In this document: positions 22,969 through 33,560 of the stretch, one piece after another
Layout of the letters: each line of letters opens with the position of its first letter
Numbering within the stretch: the stretch's first letter is position 1
Assembly: GCA_002682825.1 (NCBI GenBank)
Contig: NOKP01000036.1
Coordinates: forward strand, 124,001-188,000
DNA length: 64,000 bases
Direction: 5' to 3'
DNA from: Neonectria sp. B-13
Taxonomy: Eukaryota; Ascomycota; Sordariomycetes; Hypocreales; Nectriaceae
Notes under the pieces: model-generated
What the model was told of the DNA's origin: nothing
What the model saw: the letters and a program-made list of their open reading frames with translations, nothing else
Database searches by the model: none
Made by a program: the position numbers and the translations under genes

Positions 22969-25800
22969 CTAAAGAGCGTTGTGGATTTCGTCTCCCATGC
23001 CAATATTCCAGCCTTCCATATCTCCAACGCCGAGAATGGATTGGAGATCGCCTAGGCCTCCAGTGACCTGTGGTATTTGTATCAGCAAGTGGTGTCGTTA
23101 TAGAGAGGGTAAATTAGCTTACCAAGGAATCAAATTGTCCCCAACCAGTCATCTGAATGATTGAGCTTCCTGGACTGGCATCTGGGAAGCCGAGGCCATC
23201 GTCCTGGCCGATTGACATTTGATGATTGATATTTCCTGAAGCAGAATCAAGGCCCATGTGTCCTGGTTGAAGATCAACGAGATCCGCGTTTCCAAAACGG
23301 TCCAAGTTCAGCTCGCCTCCTTGCAGTGGCATCTCCATCCCAGTAACATGGCTTTCTCCTTGCTCGGTTGCCAACGCAAAGAGATGAGCATTGTGGCGCA
23401 AAAGCTCGGCGCGCAACTCCTGAAGAACAACGCCGTAGCGATAAGCAAGTGAGCCGCGAATGGCAATTGACGTAATCTGAAGTTGACATTTAGTTGCAGC
23501 GTGGAAAGCAGGGAGATAGGTTTCCGGAGGTGCGTTCCGTTGTTGGATGGCAAAGACGTAAAGTATCACAACTGCACAGAATGCAAAGTAATGAGAGAAC
23601 TGTTACATGTTAGCCCGAGAACGCGATTCCAGTCGCATTATTATTGTCAGGAACATACCCAAAACGTGTTGTAGAACAGCCCACTCGAATTCAGGTCGTC
23701 TATCTTGCCTACAATGTTCATTGCTGCGGTGAGGCAAGCTTGGGCGTGCTCGTTTGTCAGATTTTGATTGTGGTTCGCATTCCCACGACGAGGTGTTCCA
23801 AGGTTCGCCAGACTAGCAAAATTTCTGAGGAGAAACGGACGGTGAATGAGGATCTGGGCGTGCCAACAAGCCAGGTTAAGTACGTTCTTTTGACGAAGGA
23901 ATATCGGCTGGAGCAGAGACGGGTCAACCCCAGCCATATCCACGAGATAGGCGGCGCCGGTACGCCATTCGTCGATGTCCTTGGAGTACCTCGCAGCGAG
24001 TTTGTACTGACTCTCGGTAGATGGCGGACGAATACCATAAAAGTCGCGGAGGATGTTGGCGACGATGCGTGAGAGCCTACTGGTAGTAGCAGAAGTGAGT
24101 AATTGTTGGGACGAGAGCCTTACTTTATATGGGCTATACATCCAGACATGATGGACTGAAGACTCGACGTTGCCAGTGAACCCAGCTGGCCACGAGCCAG
24201 TCGGTAGTCGTCGACACAAAGTGGCAACTCTTGATCGATATCATCGTCATGGAATGTTCGCGGCCTTCCAAGAGCGGCACTGAGGTAGGTGTCGAGATTG
24301 TAAGCACACCAAAAGGTTCGCTTACGGCACTCCAAGTCGACGTGGTCTGGGTCGCTGTTTGCGTCAACTCGAGACTTTCGGTGAATTCCCAGCGCAAGCA
24401 TGAGGTGAGCCGTGGTCCCAAAAAGACTCCAACAGTGGTTGAGGCGGGAATGTGACAGGAGATAGAAGCATTGTGCCAGTCTTGCTTGCACGCTGGTCAG
24501 ACGGATGGCGCCTTTCTCAGCAGACAGCTGGTCTTCCGCGGCGGAGAAGAATCTTGCACTGTTGCTACGGTCAGCGGTATTCATACAGCTTGTTTCACGA
24601 AGCTTCAGACCTTGTAGTTGGATCGACAGTCCCTGACTTGGACTTTGGAAAGTTCTCGGCGTGGGCAAACACCATGAACAACAGCGCGGTCCGGCTTCTT
24701 GCGGTGGCCTGCTCTTGCATCGTCCCGTGGCTATCGTAAAGCTCCTGGAGCCATGTTTCTACGGTCGGGCGGTGCAAGAACCGGTGGGTTGCCGAAGCGA
24801 ACTCAAAGTACCTACAGAGGAAAGACTCGGCCTCGGAGCGTGGCGGGAGTATGAGGAAGCGAGGGTCAAACTGCGGAAGAGGCAAGTCACCAAAGGTAAA
24901 GATGGATGAGTCTGATGGAGCGGTGGGCCTTTGCTGCTTTAGTTTTCTCTGAATCCGCAGCAGAAAGGAAGCTCCAGAGGCGGGACCAACATAATGGCCT
25001 TGCAGGTCAACCTGTGCTGGCTCGGGAGAGTTGCGAGACGACAGCGTCGTCGACAGGCCACGAGGATCCTTTGGAGGCCCTAGGGTCTGGTGTTCAATAG
25101 AGACCGGGCTAGGAATATGCTCTTCTGGCTGCTGTGCATGAGACTGATCTCCACGCCCAGAGCCGTTGAGCTGCTGTTCCGTGGCTCGAGGAGCGTTGGC
25201 TGTCTCCTCGGTGTCCATCTCAATAGACGGAAGCCTGCCACGACGATACGAAGCCGTGTACTTGCATTGAAGGCGAAGACGCGAGCAGACGGCACAGGGA
25301 TACTTGCCCGAGCAGCGAGTCTTGCGGCTGGGAGATGTTAGCAAGAGGATCTAGACGTGTAGGCAGGCGGCACCTTGCAACCCACACGGTTCCTGGCTAC
25401 CCTATATCTCATCCCAAAGCCTCTAGAACCCGTTCTACTACATCCAGAATTTGATTTGGAAGGGGAAAACTCACGCCTTGCATCGATCACAAGCCCTGCT
25501 CGCCCGGCTCCTCATATGGGGCTGCTTCCGCGACTTGGCCGGTGGCTGTTCATGATTATCATCGCCATTCCCACCATTCTCTGTGCCAAACTCGGGCTCG
25601 CTGTCGCCAGCGGCGTCGTTAGGGAGGCTGGATTGGCGGTCAATATCCATAGTCGTGTCCATCGTTGAATGACTCCAGCGTGTCTGGGCGAAGGAAAAGG
25701 TGTCGGAAAAGGGCGTCGGCTGAGGGTGGTGCGGAGTCGCTTTGTTTTTGTAAGGGCTGCATTTCCGTCGCGCCGGACTGTGAGCGAGCGGGGTTGACAC
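22969..25800 (-). CDS. Zn2Cys6 fungal-specific transcription factor (TF1)
   Basis: Six exons: 25800-25475, 25327-24611, 24558-24124, 24079-23659, 23599-23123 and 23067-22969, giving 824 aa, or 778 aa if the start is the internal Met at 25662. The binuclear zinc cluster CDRCKARKTRC...C-x2-C-x6-C is formed across the first splice junction. Further on is the fungal_trans middle region: a helical part near RLAQCFYLLSHSRLNHCWSL and the RKRTFWCAYNLDTY motif. The last exon (33 codons) is inferred from GTAAGC...CACAG. The donor of intron 2 is the least certain. It ends upstream of the NRPS-like gene and starts 153 bp beyond the dehydratase stop, so it could control either. Confidence 0.85.
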
Positions 25801-25953
25801 TAAGAGGAGGCGGGGGGATGTACAGAGTAATTCCGGGGTAATTAGACCTAAGCTATTTCCTTATTCCCCCTGGACGAAACGAGACAAGTCTGCTTGTATT
25901 TGTAAAATTGCACTGTAACTAATTACTCTGTAAATGGTCTTCTCCGACTTCCT

Positions 25954-27278
25954 TCACCACTCTCTCCATTCTCCGCCCGGCCCCGTGAATCCCGGACTCA
26001 CCCACGGCTCCGCGTTCTTGCTGAGCTCGCGGATCTTTTCCTCGTCAACATCGATTCCCAGGCCAGGTCCCGTCATCAGCTTGATGTACCCGTCCTTGAC
26101 GTCCCAGATCTCCGGGTTCTTGATGTAGGACAGCAAGTCGTGTCCGCCCGTGTTGTAGTGAATCCCGAGACTCATTTCCTGGATCGCGAAGTTGGGGGTC
26201 GTCGCGTCGACCTGGATGTTGGCCGCCAGAGCAATGGGACCCAGTGGGCAGTGAGGCGCAATTGCCACGTCGTATGCCTCCGCCATGGCCGCGATGCGCC
26301 GCAGTTCTGATATCCCGCCAACGTGAGAGATGTCGGGCTGGAGAATGTCGACGCATGCCGCCTCGAGGAACGGCTTCACGTCCCAGCGGCTGTGCAGACG
26401 CTCACCCAGAGCAATGGGCGACGTGACGGACTGGGAGAAGGCCTTGATGCCCTCGATGTGCTCTGAAAGCAGCGGCTCTTCGATAAACATGGGTCGATGA
26501 GGAGCCAGGAGCGTGGCGAGCTGCTTGGCCATGGGCTTGTGCACGCGGCCGTGGAAGTCAACGCCGGCGTCCATTCCGAGGGCTTTTACCGCCTTGACTC
26601 TCTCGATGCAGTCGTCCAGCGCCGATGGCGAGTCAAGCCAGCCGAGGTCCTCTGTGCCGTTCATCTTGACGGCAGTGAACCCTTGAGCCTTGCGTGATAG
26701 TCTGAGCACCAGTGTCAGTATGTGTCGACTCTCAACAGCAGCGTCTCTGGTGACTTACGCCTGGGCCTCAATGTCTGCGGGCCGATCCCCTCCAATCCAC
26801 GCATACACCTTGAGCGTGTCTCGGACCTTGCCGCCAAGCAGCTCATAGATGGGCACGCCAAACTTTCTAGCTGGAGAGGTGTCAGCATAAAACTTCCCGA
26901 TTCACCCCGATGGATTGCTTGGGTTGACCTTTGAGATCCCAAAGCGCAATGTCGATGCCAGCAAGAGCACTCATAAACACTGGCCCGCCTCGATAGAATC
27001 CCATTCTCCAGGACTTTTGCCATATTCGCTCAATGTCGCTGCGCCAAGTCAGATGGCGTGTTCATTCAACGTGTCGTACCCTGAAATTGGAAAATCACTT
27101 ACTCAGCTTCCATGCCCGTGTACTGCGTAATCCAAGCATCCAGACACCCCTCGACCGCTTGTGTGTGACCCTCCAACGAAGCTTCTCCCCAGCCTACGTT
27201 CCCTGCATCGTCGGTGATTTTCACAAACAACCAACGCGGGGGGACGCGAAAGTACTCAATCGTGGCGATCTTGCCCAT
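25954..27278 (-). CDS. D-galactonate dehydratase-like enolase-superfamily enzyme
   Basis: 381 aa from four exons: 27278-27103, 27038-26929, 26870-26759 and 26701-25954 (introns 64, 58 and 57 nt). Length and motifs match bacterial DgoD (about 382 aa): PPRWLFVKI and VGWGE at the start, [52 protein letters not shown] and APHCPLGPI. These include the Asp/Glu/Glu magnesium ligands and the two catalytic histidines. DgoD removes water from D-galactonate to give 2-keto-3-deoxy-D-galactonate. No signal peptide, so cytosolic. It is followed by a keto-deoxy-acid aldolase and a reductase in the same neighbourhood. A related aldonate is possible as substrate. The fungal D-galacturonate pathway's L-galactonate dehydratase is a longer relative. 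Confidence 0.9.
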
Positions 27279-27757
27279 TTTGGAAAGGATTTCTAGGAAT
27301 AGAATGTCGACTGATGGGTAAAAGTGTGTATGCAATAGCTCATATTTGTTTACAAACGATGCGGTTGTTTTGAGTGCCCGATGATTGCTAAACCCGGGAT
27401 CAATTCTCGGCGTAGTTTGGGCCGAGTCGGAAATGCCTCCGGCCCAGAAGTTACGGGCCGCATCCGAATCCAAACGCTCCGACGTCGGGAGCTGGAGCGG
27501 GGAAACCGTGCAATTCGGCGACTGCACGGATTATGACGATGAATGCATGTCCGCAGACCGGTTCTCGGAAGGAAGAGTCGGAAATGCTGGCAGCCAGACC
27601 ACAAGAGTCGCATTTAGGGCGTCGGGGCGATATTGGCTACGACATGACAGGAAACTCGTGGCTTTTCATGACTGAAGATTAATTCAACGTATTCAAGCGT
27701 TGATTCACTAACTAAATTCGCCTAGTCCACCCATGCCATGCATGATGCACCACAACC
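27279..27757 (-). promoter_or_regulatory. promoter region of the galactonate dehydratase gene
   Basis: About 480 bp between the dehydratase start and the reductase stop, both minus-strand. It contains a perfect 10-bp palindrome CCGACGTCGG at 27479-27488, about 200 bp upstream of the start codon. This combines an ACGT core (a bZIP-type site) with CCG/CGG triplets (a Zn2Cys6-type site). A CGGATTA lies near 27524. Binding is not shown. Confidence 0.4.
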
Positions 27758-28848
27758 TCACTTCTTTGCCTTTAGCTCCTTTTGTGCGGTAATCCAATCC
27801 TGTCGGGCCTTCTTCAACGTCTTCTCGTCGTGCTCTCCGAATATATCAACCCCTAGTCTCACCGGCATATTGTATCTATGGTTTCTGTCTAGCTTGTTGA
27901 TACGCTCCATTGCACTGCTCGGGAGCTCAAAGTCCTCAAAATTCTCGGCGATGCGAGACGGCGTCACAGACTTGGGAAGCACAACGGTTCCGCGCTGAAC
28001 GGCCCACTGAATCAGAACTTGAGCCGGCTGCTTACCAAGCTCCTTGGCTATGGCACCGATTTCGGCGTCATCTATCGCCTTGGGCAGGTTGTAGATGTTG
28101 TTGCCCGAAGGGCTATATGCTGTGATTAGGATGCCCTGCTGCTTCGACTGTTCTAGCAGCTCGGGTTGCTGCAAGTAAGGATGGGCCTCAATCTGGTTGA
28201 CTGCAGGTTTAATCTCGGCGCTGCAGGTCAAGTCAGTGGCAACATCGTGCCTGTTTACCAGAAATACTACTCACAACTTGAGGATCTCATCGATCTTCTC
28301 TTTGGTGAAGTTGCTGACTCCGATGCTCCTGATCTTGCCCTTCCGCACCAAGCCCTCCAAAGCCTTCCATGTCTCCTCAATTGGAACATCGATGACATGA
28401 ACGCCGTCATCTGAGGGATCAATTGGGAAGCGGAGCGGCTTCTCTGCCGGCTTAGGAAACGCGACAGGCCAGTGAATCAAGTACAGGTCGACGTAGTCGG
28501 TTCCGAGATCCTCGAGAGACTGGTCCAGGGCTTCTTCGACATCGGATGCCTTGTGATGCGTGTTCCAAAGCTTAGACGTCAGGAAAATCTCGCTGCGTGG
28601 CACGCCAGATGCCTTGATGCCAGCGCCGACTTCCTGCTCATTGTCGTAAACCGCTGCTGCGTCAATGTGACGGTAGCCATGCTTGAGAGCGAACTCTACG
28701 GCGCGGGCGACCTCATTAGGGCCTGATTGCTGTTAGAGGTTAGCAGGAAATCGCCAAAATGAGGGGTTGCAGATCCTACCCAAGTCCCCAATCCGACGGC
28801 GGGGATGGAATGTCCCGAGTTAAGTTTGAAGGTTCGACCAGACGACAT
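27758..28848 (-). CDS. aldo-keto reductase (probable glyceraldehyde reductase of the cluster)
   Basis: 328 aa from three exons: 28848-28780, 28729-28275 and 28220-27758 (introns 50 and 54 nt). Motifs of the aldo-keto reductase barrel are in order: GLGTW, RHIDAAAVY with Asp and the catalytic Tyr, TSKLW with the catalytic Lys, LIHWP with the catalytic His, GVSNF, and the C-terminal LPKSVTPSRIAEN that binds NADPH phosphate. Family members reduce aldehydes and sugars with NADPH. In the fungal D-galacturonate pathway such an enzyme reduces glyceraldehyde to glycerol. It is transcribed divergently from the aldolase, whose cleavage product would be glyceraldehyde, so that role is likely here by context. 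Confidence 0.9.
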
Positions 28849-29290
28849 GGTTGCGGATAATTGTGTGATAACTTTTAATTTGACATCACCCCACGGAATA
28901 TCTTTGGCCCAATTCTTGTTGACTCTTGCTGTCTGGCTTTATAAGAATGAAACCGTGGTATGCCCGTTCTGAGGACATTAGTCCGTGGCTTGTTATCCGA
29001 TGCAACGGATAAGTAAGTCAATTACGGCTTTCTATCCGGGTTTTACTCCAAGTCCCGCCGCATCTCCGTCGTCTAGAGCCGAATCTGCCGAGCCGTGCCG
29101 GCATCGTCTTTGACAAAGAACGTGGGGAACTTTTAGATCCCGCCATAGACCCAGGGAATCCTGTCATGTGAGATATTTAACACTGTATTCGTACATAGTA
29201 GAGCTCGTAATTGTTCATATCCTTACTATTCAGGTCCGCCACTGTTCAAGACACACAACCTCAGCCCGCCTAGATCAACAATCAACAAAG
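28849..29290. promoter_or_regulatory. shared divergent promoter, reductase / aldolase
   Basis: 442 bp separate the start codons of the aldo-keto reductase (-) and the aldolase (+). A 20-bp inverted repeat TTATCCG-N6-CGGATAA spans 28993-29012, a further CGGATAA lies at 28854-28860, and a CGG-N8-CCG pair at 29025-29038. Paired CCG/CGG triplets are the usual target type of Zn2Cys6 dimers, and two such regulators flank the cluster. GATAA is also the core of GATA-factor (AreA/Nit2) sites, so nitrogen control is an alternative reading. Confidence 0.5.
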
Positions 29291-30377
29291 ATGGCACCCT
29301 CAACTCCTCCCGATGGCGTTTTCGTCCCTGTGCCAACATTTTTCCAGGCGGAAGCCAAATCCCCCTCCTTGCAACCTGCCATCGATGTCCCGACGCAAGT
29401 CGCGCACAGTATTCACCTGGCCAAATCCGGCATCACTGGTCTGGTCCTGATGGGATCAACCGGCGAGGCTATTCATCTGTCGGGTGCGGAGCGCCTCGAG
29501 ATGATCTCTGGAGTGCGCAAGGGTCTAGACGAGGCGGGTCACAAGGACTACCCCATTATGGCCGGTGTCCTAGTCAATAGTGTTGACGAGGTCCTTGAGT
29601 GGCTACAAGATGCTCATAAGGCCGGAGCGCAATGGGGTTTGGTGCTCGCACCTGGCTACTTTGGTGGTGCTGCAAACCAGGATAACCTCATCGAGTGGTA
29701 CACTCTGGTTGCCGATAAGAGCCCGCTGCCTATCTTGATGTACGCAAATACACTATGAATGATTGGAATGAAGGCAGCAGCTGACTCAATCACAGATACA
29801 ATTACCCGGGCGTCACCAATAACCTAGTTGTCGGCGTGGATACCTACGTAAAACTAGCTGCACACCCAAACATCGTAGGGTGCAAGATGTGAGTTTGATC
29901 TCCCTGCTCTCATACACCGTTGATTGTCTGACAAGCTCGTTTAGGTCACATGGCAATGTGTCGTACCACGTACAGGTTTCTCTTCACCCTAAGATAGACC
30001 ACTCCAAGTTCCGCGTCTTCTCTGGTTTTGGCCAGCAGCTGGGACCTATCGTTGTATTCAACGCCGCCGGTGTCATCGACGGCTTAGCCGCCATCTACCC
30101 CAAGACCGTGACTCGTCTTTTCGGTCTGGCAGCCAAGAGACCACTAGATGAGGCAACGCTGGAGGAGGTGCGCAGGCTACAATGGAAGGTTTCCGCTGCC
30201 GAGGAGTTCATTGTCAACAATGGAATCCTCGGCATCCGAGAAGGCATCTACAAAGTGCTGGGCTTTGGCCATTTATCAGGCGGGAGACTTCCTCTAAGAG
30301 GTGCTTTGGCCGAGGGGACGTATGATAAGTGGAGTGATATTCTAGGCCAGATGGCTGAGGAGGAGAAAAAGTCGTAG
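29291..30377 (+). CDS. DapA-family 2-keto-3-deoxy sugar acid aldolase
   Basis: 324 aa from three exons: 29291-29739, 29796-29888 and 29945-30377 (two 56-nt introns). It belongs to the dihydrodipicolinate synthase / N-acetylneuraminate lyase superfamily: GSTGEA loop, the catalytic Tyr in PILIYNYPG (restored by splicing), the Schiff-base Lys in VGCKMSHGN, and a C-terminal helical part. Fungal relatives are L-threo-3-deoxy-hexulosonate aldolases of galacturonate catabolism, splitting a 2-keto-3-deoxy hexonate into pyruvate and glyceraldehyde. Next to a galactonate dehydratase it should take that enzyme's product. Stereochemistry cannot be read from sequence. It shares a promoter with the aldo-keto reductase. 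Confidence 0.9.
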
Positions 30378-30952
30378 GCTGGTAGTTCGCCAGCTCTAGT
30401 ATAGACTTACTGAGCACACCACCACAACGTATAATGTATTGGGTTTCTACTCAACCTTTGCACAAAGTTTTCCCGTCTGATCTCACCCAACCTCCGAAAT
30501 GTCGACTTGCTCAAAGCCGAAGCGCATCCAGCTCAAGGGCCGTACTATTCGGAATAAAAAAAGTCTCTACCTGGGCCGCAAAGGCCCAGAACGATGCCTG
30601 TTTCTCACGTCTTTCTCACCTTGTGGGTGGCACTGATGATGCCAAAATGTTTAGCACACGGGCAACTAGCCTAGCTATGGCTGTGATATGTATGTTGTAC
30701 AGGTTTATTCACAATCCTTTCAAAAGATGTCAAGGTTCATCACTCAGGACAAGTCATCTAATTATTGTCACAAATGTTTCAGGAGTGAAAGACGCTTCTT
30801 AATTATGGTGTATTTGAAACCCAACATCCTGACCCTGCCACGCTTCCCCGCCAAGCCAGCATGAAAGTCAACATGTGTTAACTACTCTAGCTTGCCCCTC
30901 CTAATCCCACACGAATATTCTTCAAGAGCCTGATCGCTCACTAACTTGAGCA
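30378..30952. other. convergent intergenic region
   Basis: About 575 bp between the aldolase stop (+) and the transporter stop (-). A frame at 30434-30802 (+) has no recognisable domain. I see no gene. Confidence 0.5.
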
Positions 30953-32540
30953 CTAGTACACGTAGAAGTTGGTCTCGCCGGGGTTGGTCTCCCTCAGCTG
31001 CTTGTTCTTTCTCTTCAGGGCAAATTTCAAAACCCAAGCACAGATGATGACGGCAGCGGAAAATCCAGCACTGGCCATCATGGGCATCAAGTAGCGAGGC
31101 GCATCAGATGAAGGCCAGAGGTACGGCGTGTAGATGCTGGCGGCGTTGCCAAAGGTGTTGCAAAGGGCGATGGCAACGGCCTTCTTCTCGTCTGTCTGAC
31201 CGACCACACTTGCTGTCCAGCCGAGAATAATGTTGTTCACACCGTACGAGGCTCCTACGAAGAGCATGATGCCCACGAAACGAACCGGGACGTTGAGCGT
31301 GGCGCAGGACAAAACAAATCCAACTATGGCAACGAGCTTGCTGACGGTCGTATGCCAAGTACGCTCATTGTAGCGTCCAGAAGACCAAGCAACGCCGATG
31401 GAAACGAGGCCGGACAGAATGTATGGTGGGCAGGTTAGAACCAGGGTAATGGTGGTGTTGTAGCCAAGAGTCTTCATGACAGTCGGGAGGAAGTTCTTGA
31501 AGCCGTTGGCCGAAAGGTGCATGTTGTCCATGAGGCAGAAGGCCCAGGTGCGCCAGTCCATGACAGCTTCACGGAAGCCGGTCCAGACACTGGTACCCTC
31601 ACGACGGCCGGTGGTATCGAGGGCGATTCGGTTGTGCGCAAGCTGTCTCTCTTCCTCGGTGAGCCACTTGGTCTTGAGCGGGCTGTCGGGAAGAGTCCAG
31701 AAGGCAACAAGAGCCACAAGGATAGATGCAGCGCCCTGAACGATGAAGAGCCTATGAAGAATCGGTTAGCACCTTGATACCGGTAGCCAGCTTGTGTGAT
31801 CTTGATCTTACCATCGCCAGCCAGCAAGGCCCTTTTTGCCATCAAGTCCAGCAAAAACACCTGCCGCGATAAGGCCCGAGAAAGAGCTGGCGAGGATGTT
31901 GCCGGTGTAGAAGATGGACATGCGGGTTGCAATCTCCTTGCGGGTGTAGAACATGGAGATCATGTACAGGGCACCGGGGTAGAATGGCGCCTCTACAATT
32001 CCAAGCAGGAAGCGGCAGACCACCATGCTCGAGTAGCTCGTGGCCTTGTAGGTCAGGAGAGACAAGATGGACCAGGCCAAGCAGAAGCCGCTCATGTACC
32101 ACGAGGGTCTGACTCGGTTGAGGAGCATATTGGAAGGGACTTGGGCGCAGAGGTATCCGACGAAGAGGATGGAGACACAGGTTTGATACTGGCTGCCCTT
32201 GAGGCCGAGGTCCTCCTCCATTGAGTTGAGCCGCGCGCTAATCATGGCATTGCGGTCGAGGAAGTTGAAGAAGTACATGAGCCAGAGAATGGGCTGAAAC
32301 GGTCAATCAAGGCTCCGCGATAAGACGGTGAGCATTGGGTCTTACCAGCATGTAGCGGTCAAGCTTCTTGACAAGAGCAATCTCCTTGGGATCGGTCTTC
32401 TGGTGGGCGCCAAACTCGTCGACCTTTTCGATCTTGGGCAGCTTCTGGAACTGATCATCGTGGTCGGGCGTCTCGACGTGCGAGATGTTCTCCTTGCCAT
32501 CCGCGGACAGCACCGTGGTGAGCGGGTGTTGTGGTGCCAT
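30953..32540 (-). CDS. MFS transporter, anion:cation symporter type (Dal5-like)
   Basis: 491 aa from three exons: 32540-32346, 32293-31812 and 31751-30953 (introns 52 and 60 nt). A charged cytosolic N-terminus of about 65 residues is followed by about 12 membrane helices. The first helix has FNFLDRNAMISARL, then QVPSNMLLNRVRPSWYM and a RFLLGIVEAPFYPGALYM segment, characteristic of the ACS family (allantoate, nicotinate, hexuronate and other carboxylates). It acts at the plasma membrane. Its place in the galactonate cluster makes a sugar-acid importer the likely role. A TTATCCG lies 425 bp upstream. An in-frame Met at 32615 is possible but gives a His/Pro-rich leader. Confidence 0.88.
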
Positions 32541-33463
32541 TGTGGGCGACGGCGATGACGGTGAGGATGGTGATGTAGGGCGAGGCTCGAGGTGAGGGTG
32601 AGGGTGAGGATGCAAGGCCTTGATTGTTGAACCAGGGACATAACCATAACCTCTTTATAACCTAACCATGGTGTTGAGTACGACGTAGTGCTCCTTGGAC
32701 GCGTTCAAGCCACGACCCTCGCTAGGCTATCTCCGAGAGAGCATCTTGATCTGAGGGTCCTTTTCCGTGGAGCATTTGCGGGGGAGCGGGGAGAGGCAGT
32801 CTGGGGAAGTGGACCAGGTAATGCTGGCGTGCCAAGGACACGGCTCAAGCGTTTGGTGGCTGGGGGTTTGCTGTGATTCTGGGCATTCCACCAATGCTGA
32901 GAGACGTCGGGTGGCATCGTCGGCTCGGAAAAGCAAGGGTTGAGAGGGGTTGGGGAGACGGTGCTTATCCGACGGGGGTTGGTTTGCCGATGCTTGCTGC
33001 TTCAGTCCTGGTGATGTGACTTGGGAGGCGTTTTGCTAGTCGATCATTGTGGCACAGCAATAGCCTGAATAAGAGCTATTAGGGAATAGTTGAGATGTCA
33101 CTTCTCATGTCTGGTTCGTGTCAGACGCTGCCAAGCCTCAACGACTCGGGTTCAGGCCAATCTCAGTAGAGCCTTTTCCCTGGTTCTTGTTGCTGTTGCA
33201 GGCAAACTCCCAACTCTCTCTTTCAGCCGCACGCACGCATACCTCACTGTCGGCAGCGGGAGAATCTTTCCAAGGTCGGATATGACCTGTGAGAGCCATC
33301 TGGTCTCGGTAATACATACACCTTCACCTTTTCCTGCACTTTTGCTGTTCCTGCAAGCCATCTCCCAACCTTCTCTCAGCTCCATTACCTGCCCGTCGAC
33401 TGTCGGATATCCCCTGAAATGTCGCTTACCAACGCAAATGACGTGTAATATCCAACACGTTTC
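32541..33463. other. intergenic with short repeats
   Basis: About 920 bp between the transporter start and the end of regulator TF2. It holds a GGTGAG triple repeat (32591-32608), a TTATCCG at 32965-32971, and on its right the degenerate ~155-bp tandem repeat listed separately. Frames here show no domain. Confidence 0.5.
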
Positions 33464-33560
33464 TCAGTAGTGCAGCCTCACCGTTTCCCTACTCCCTGCC
33501 GTTCTTGCAACCCAGCTCTCGACTCTCTCCAGTCCACACATGACCGTCGATAGATGTCTC
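33145..33560. repeat. degenerate ~155-bp tandem repeat overlapping TF2 3' end
   Basis: Three diverged units can be aligned by eye. Each has a pyrimidine-rich core: a TTGC/CTGC step, then CCCAACTCTC-like sequence, a CAG and a GTCG/GTCGA step. Matching TGCA steps sit near 33197, 33352 and 33506, a period of about 155 bp. CTCAGTAG precedes the first unit (about 33163) and the third (33464 region). The third unit is the 3' coding end of TF2, so the first two look like old tandem copies of that end. Confidence 0.55.
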
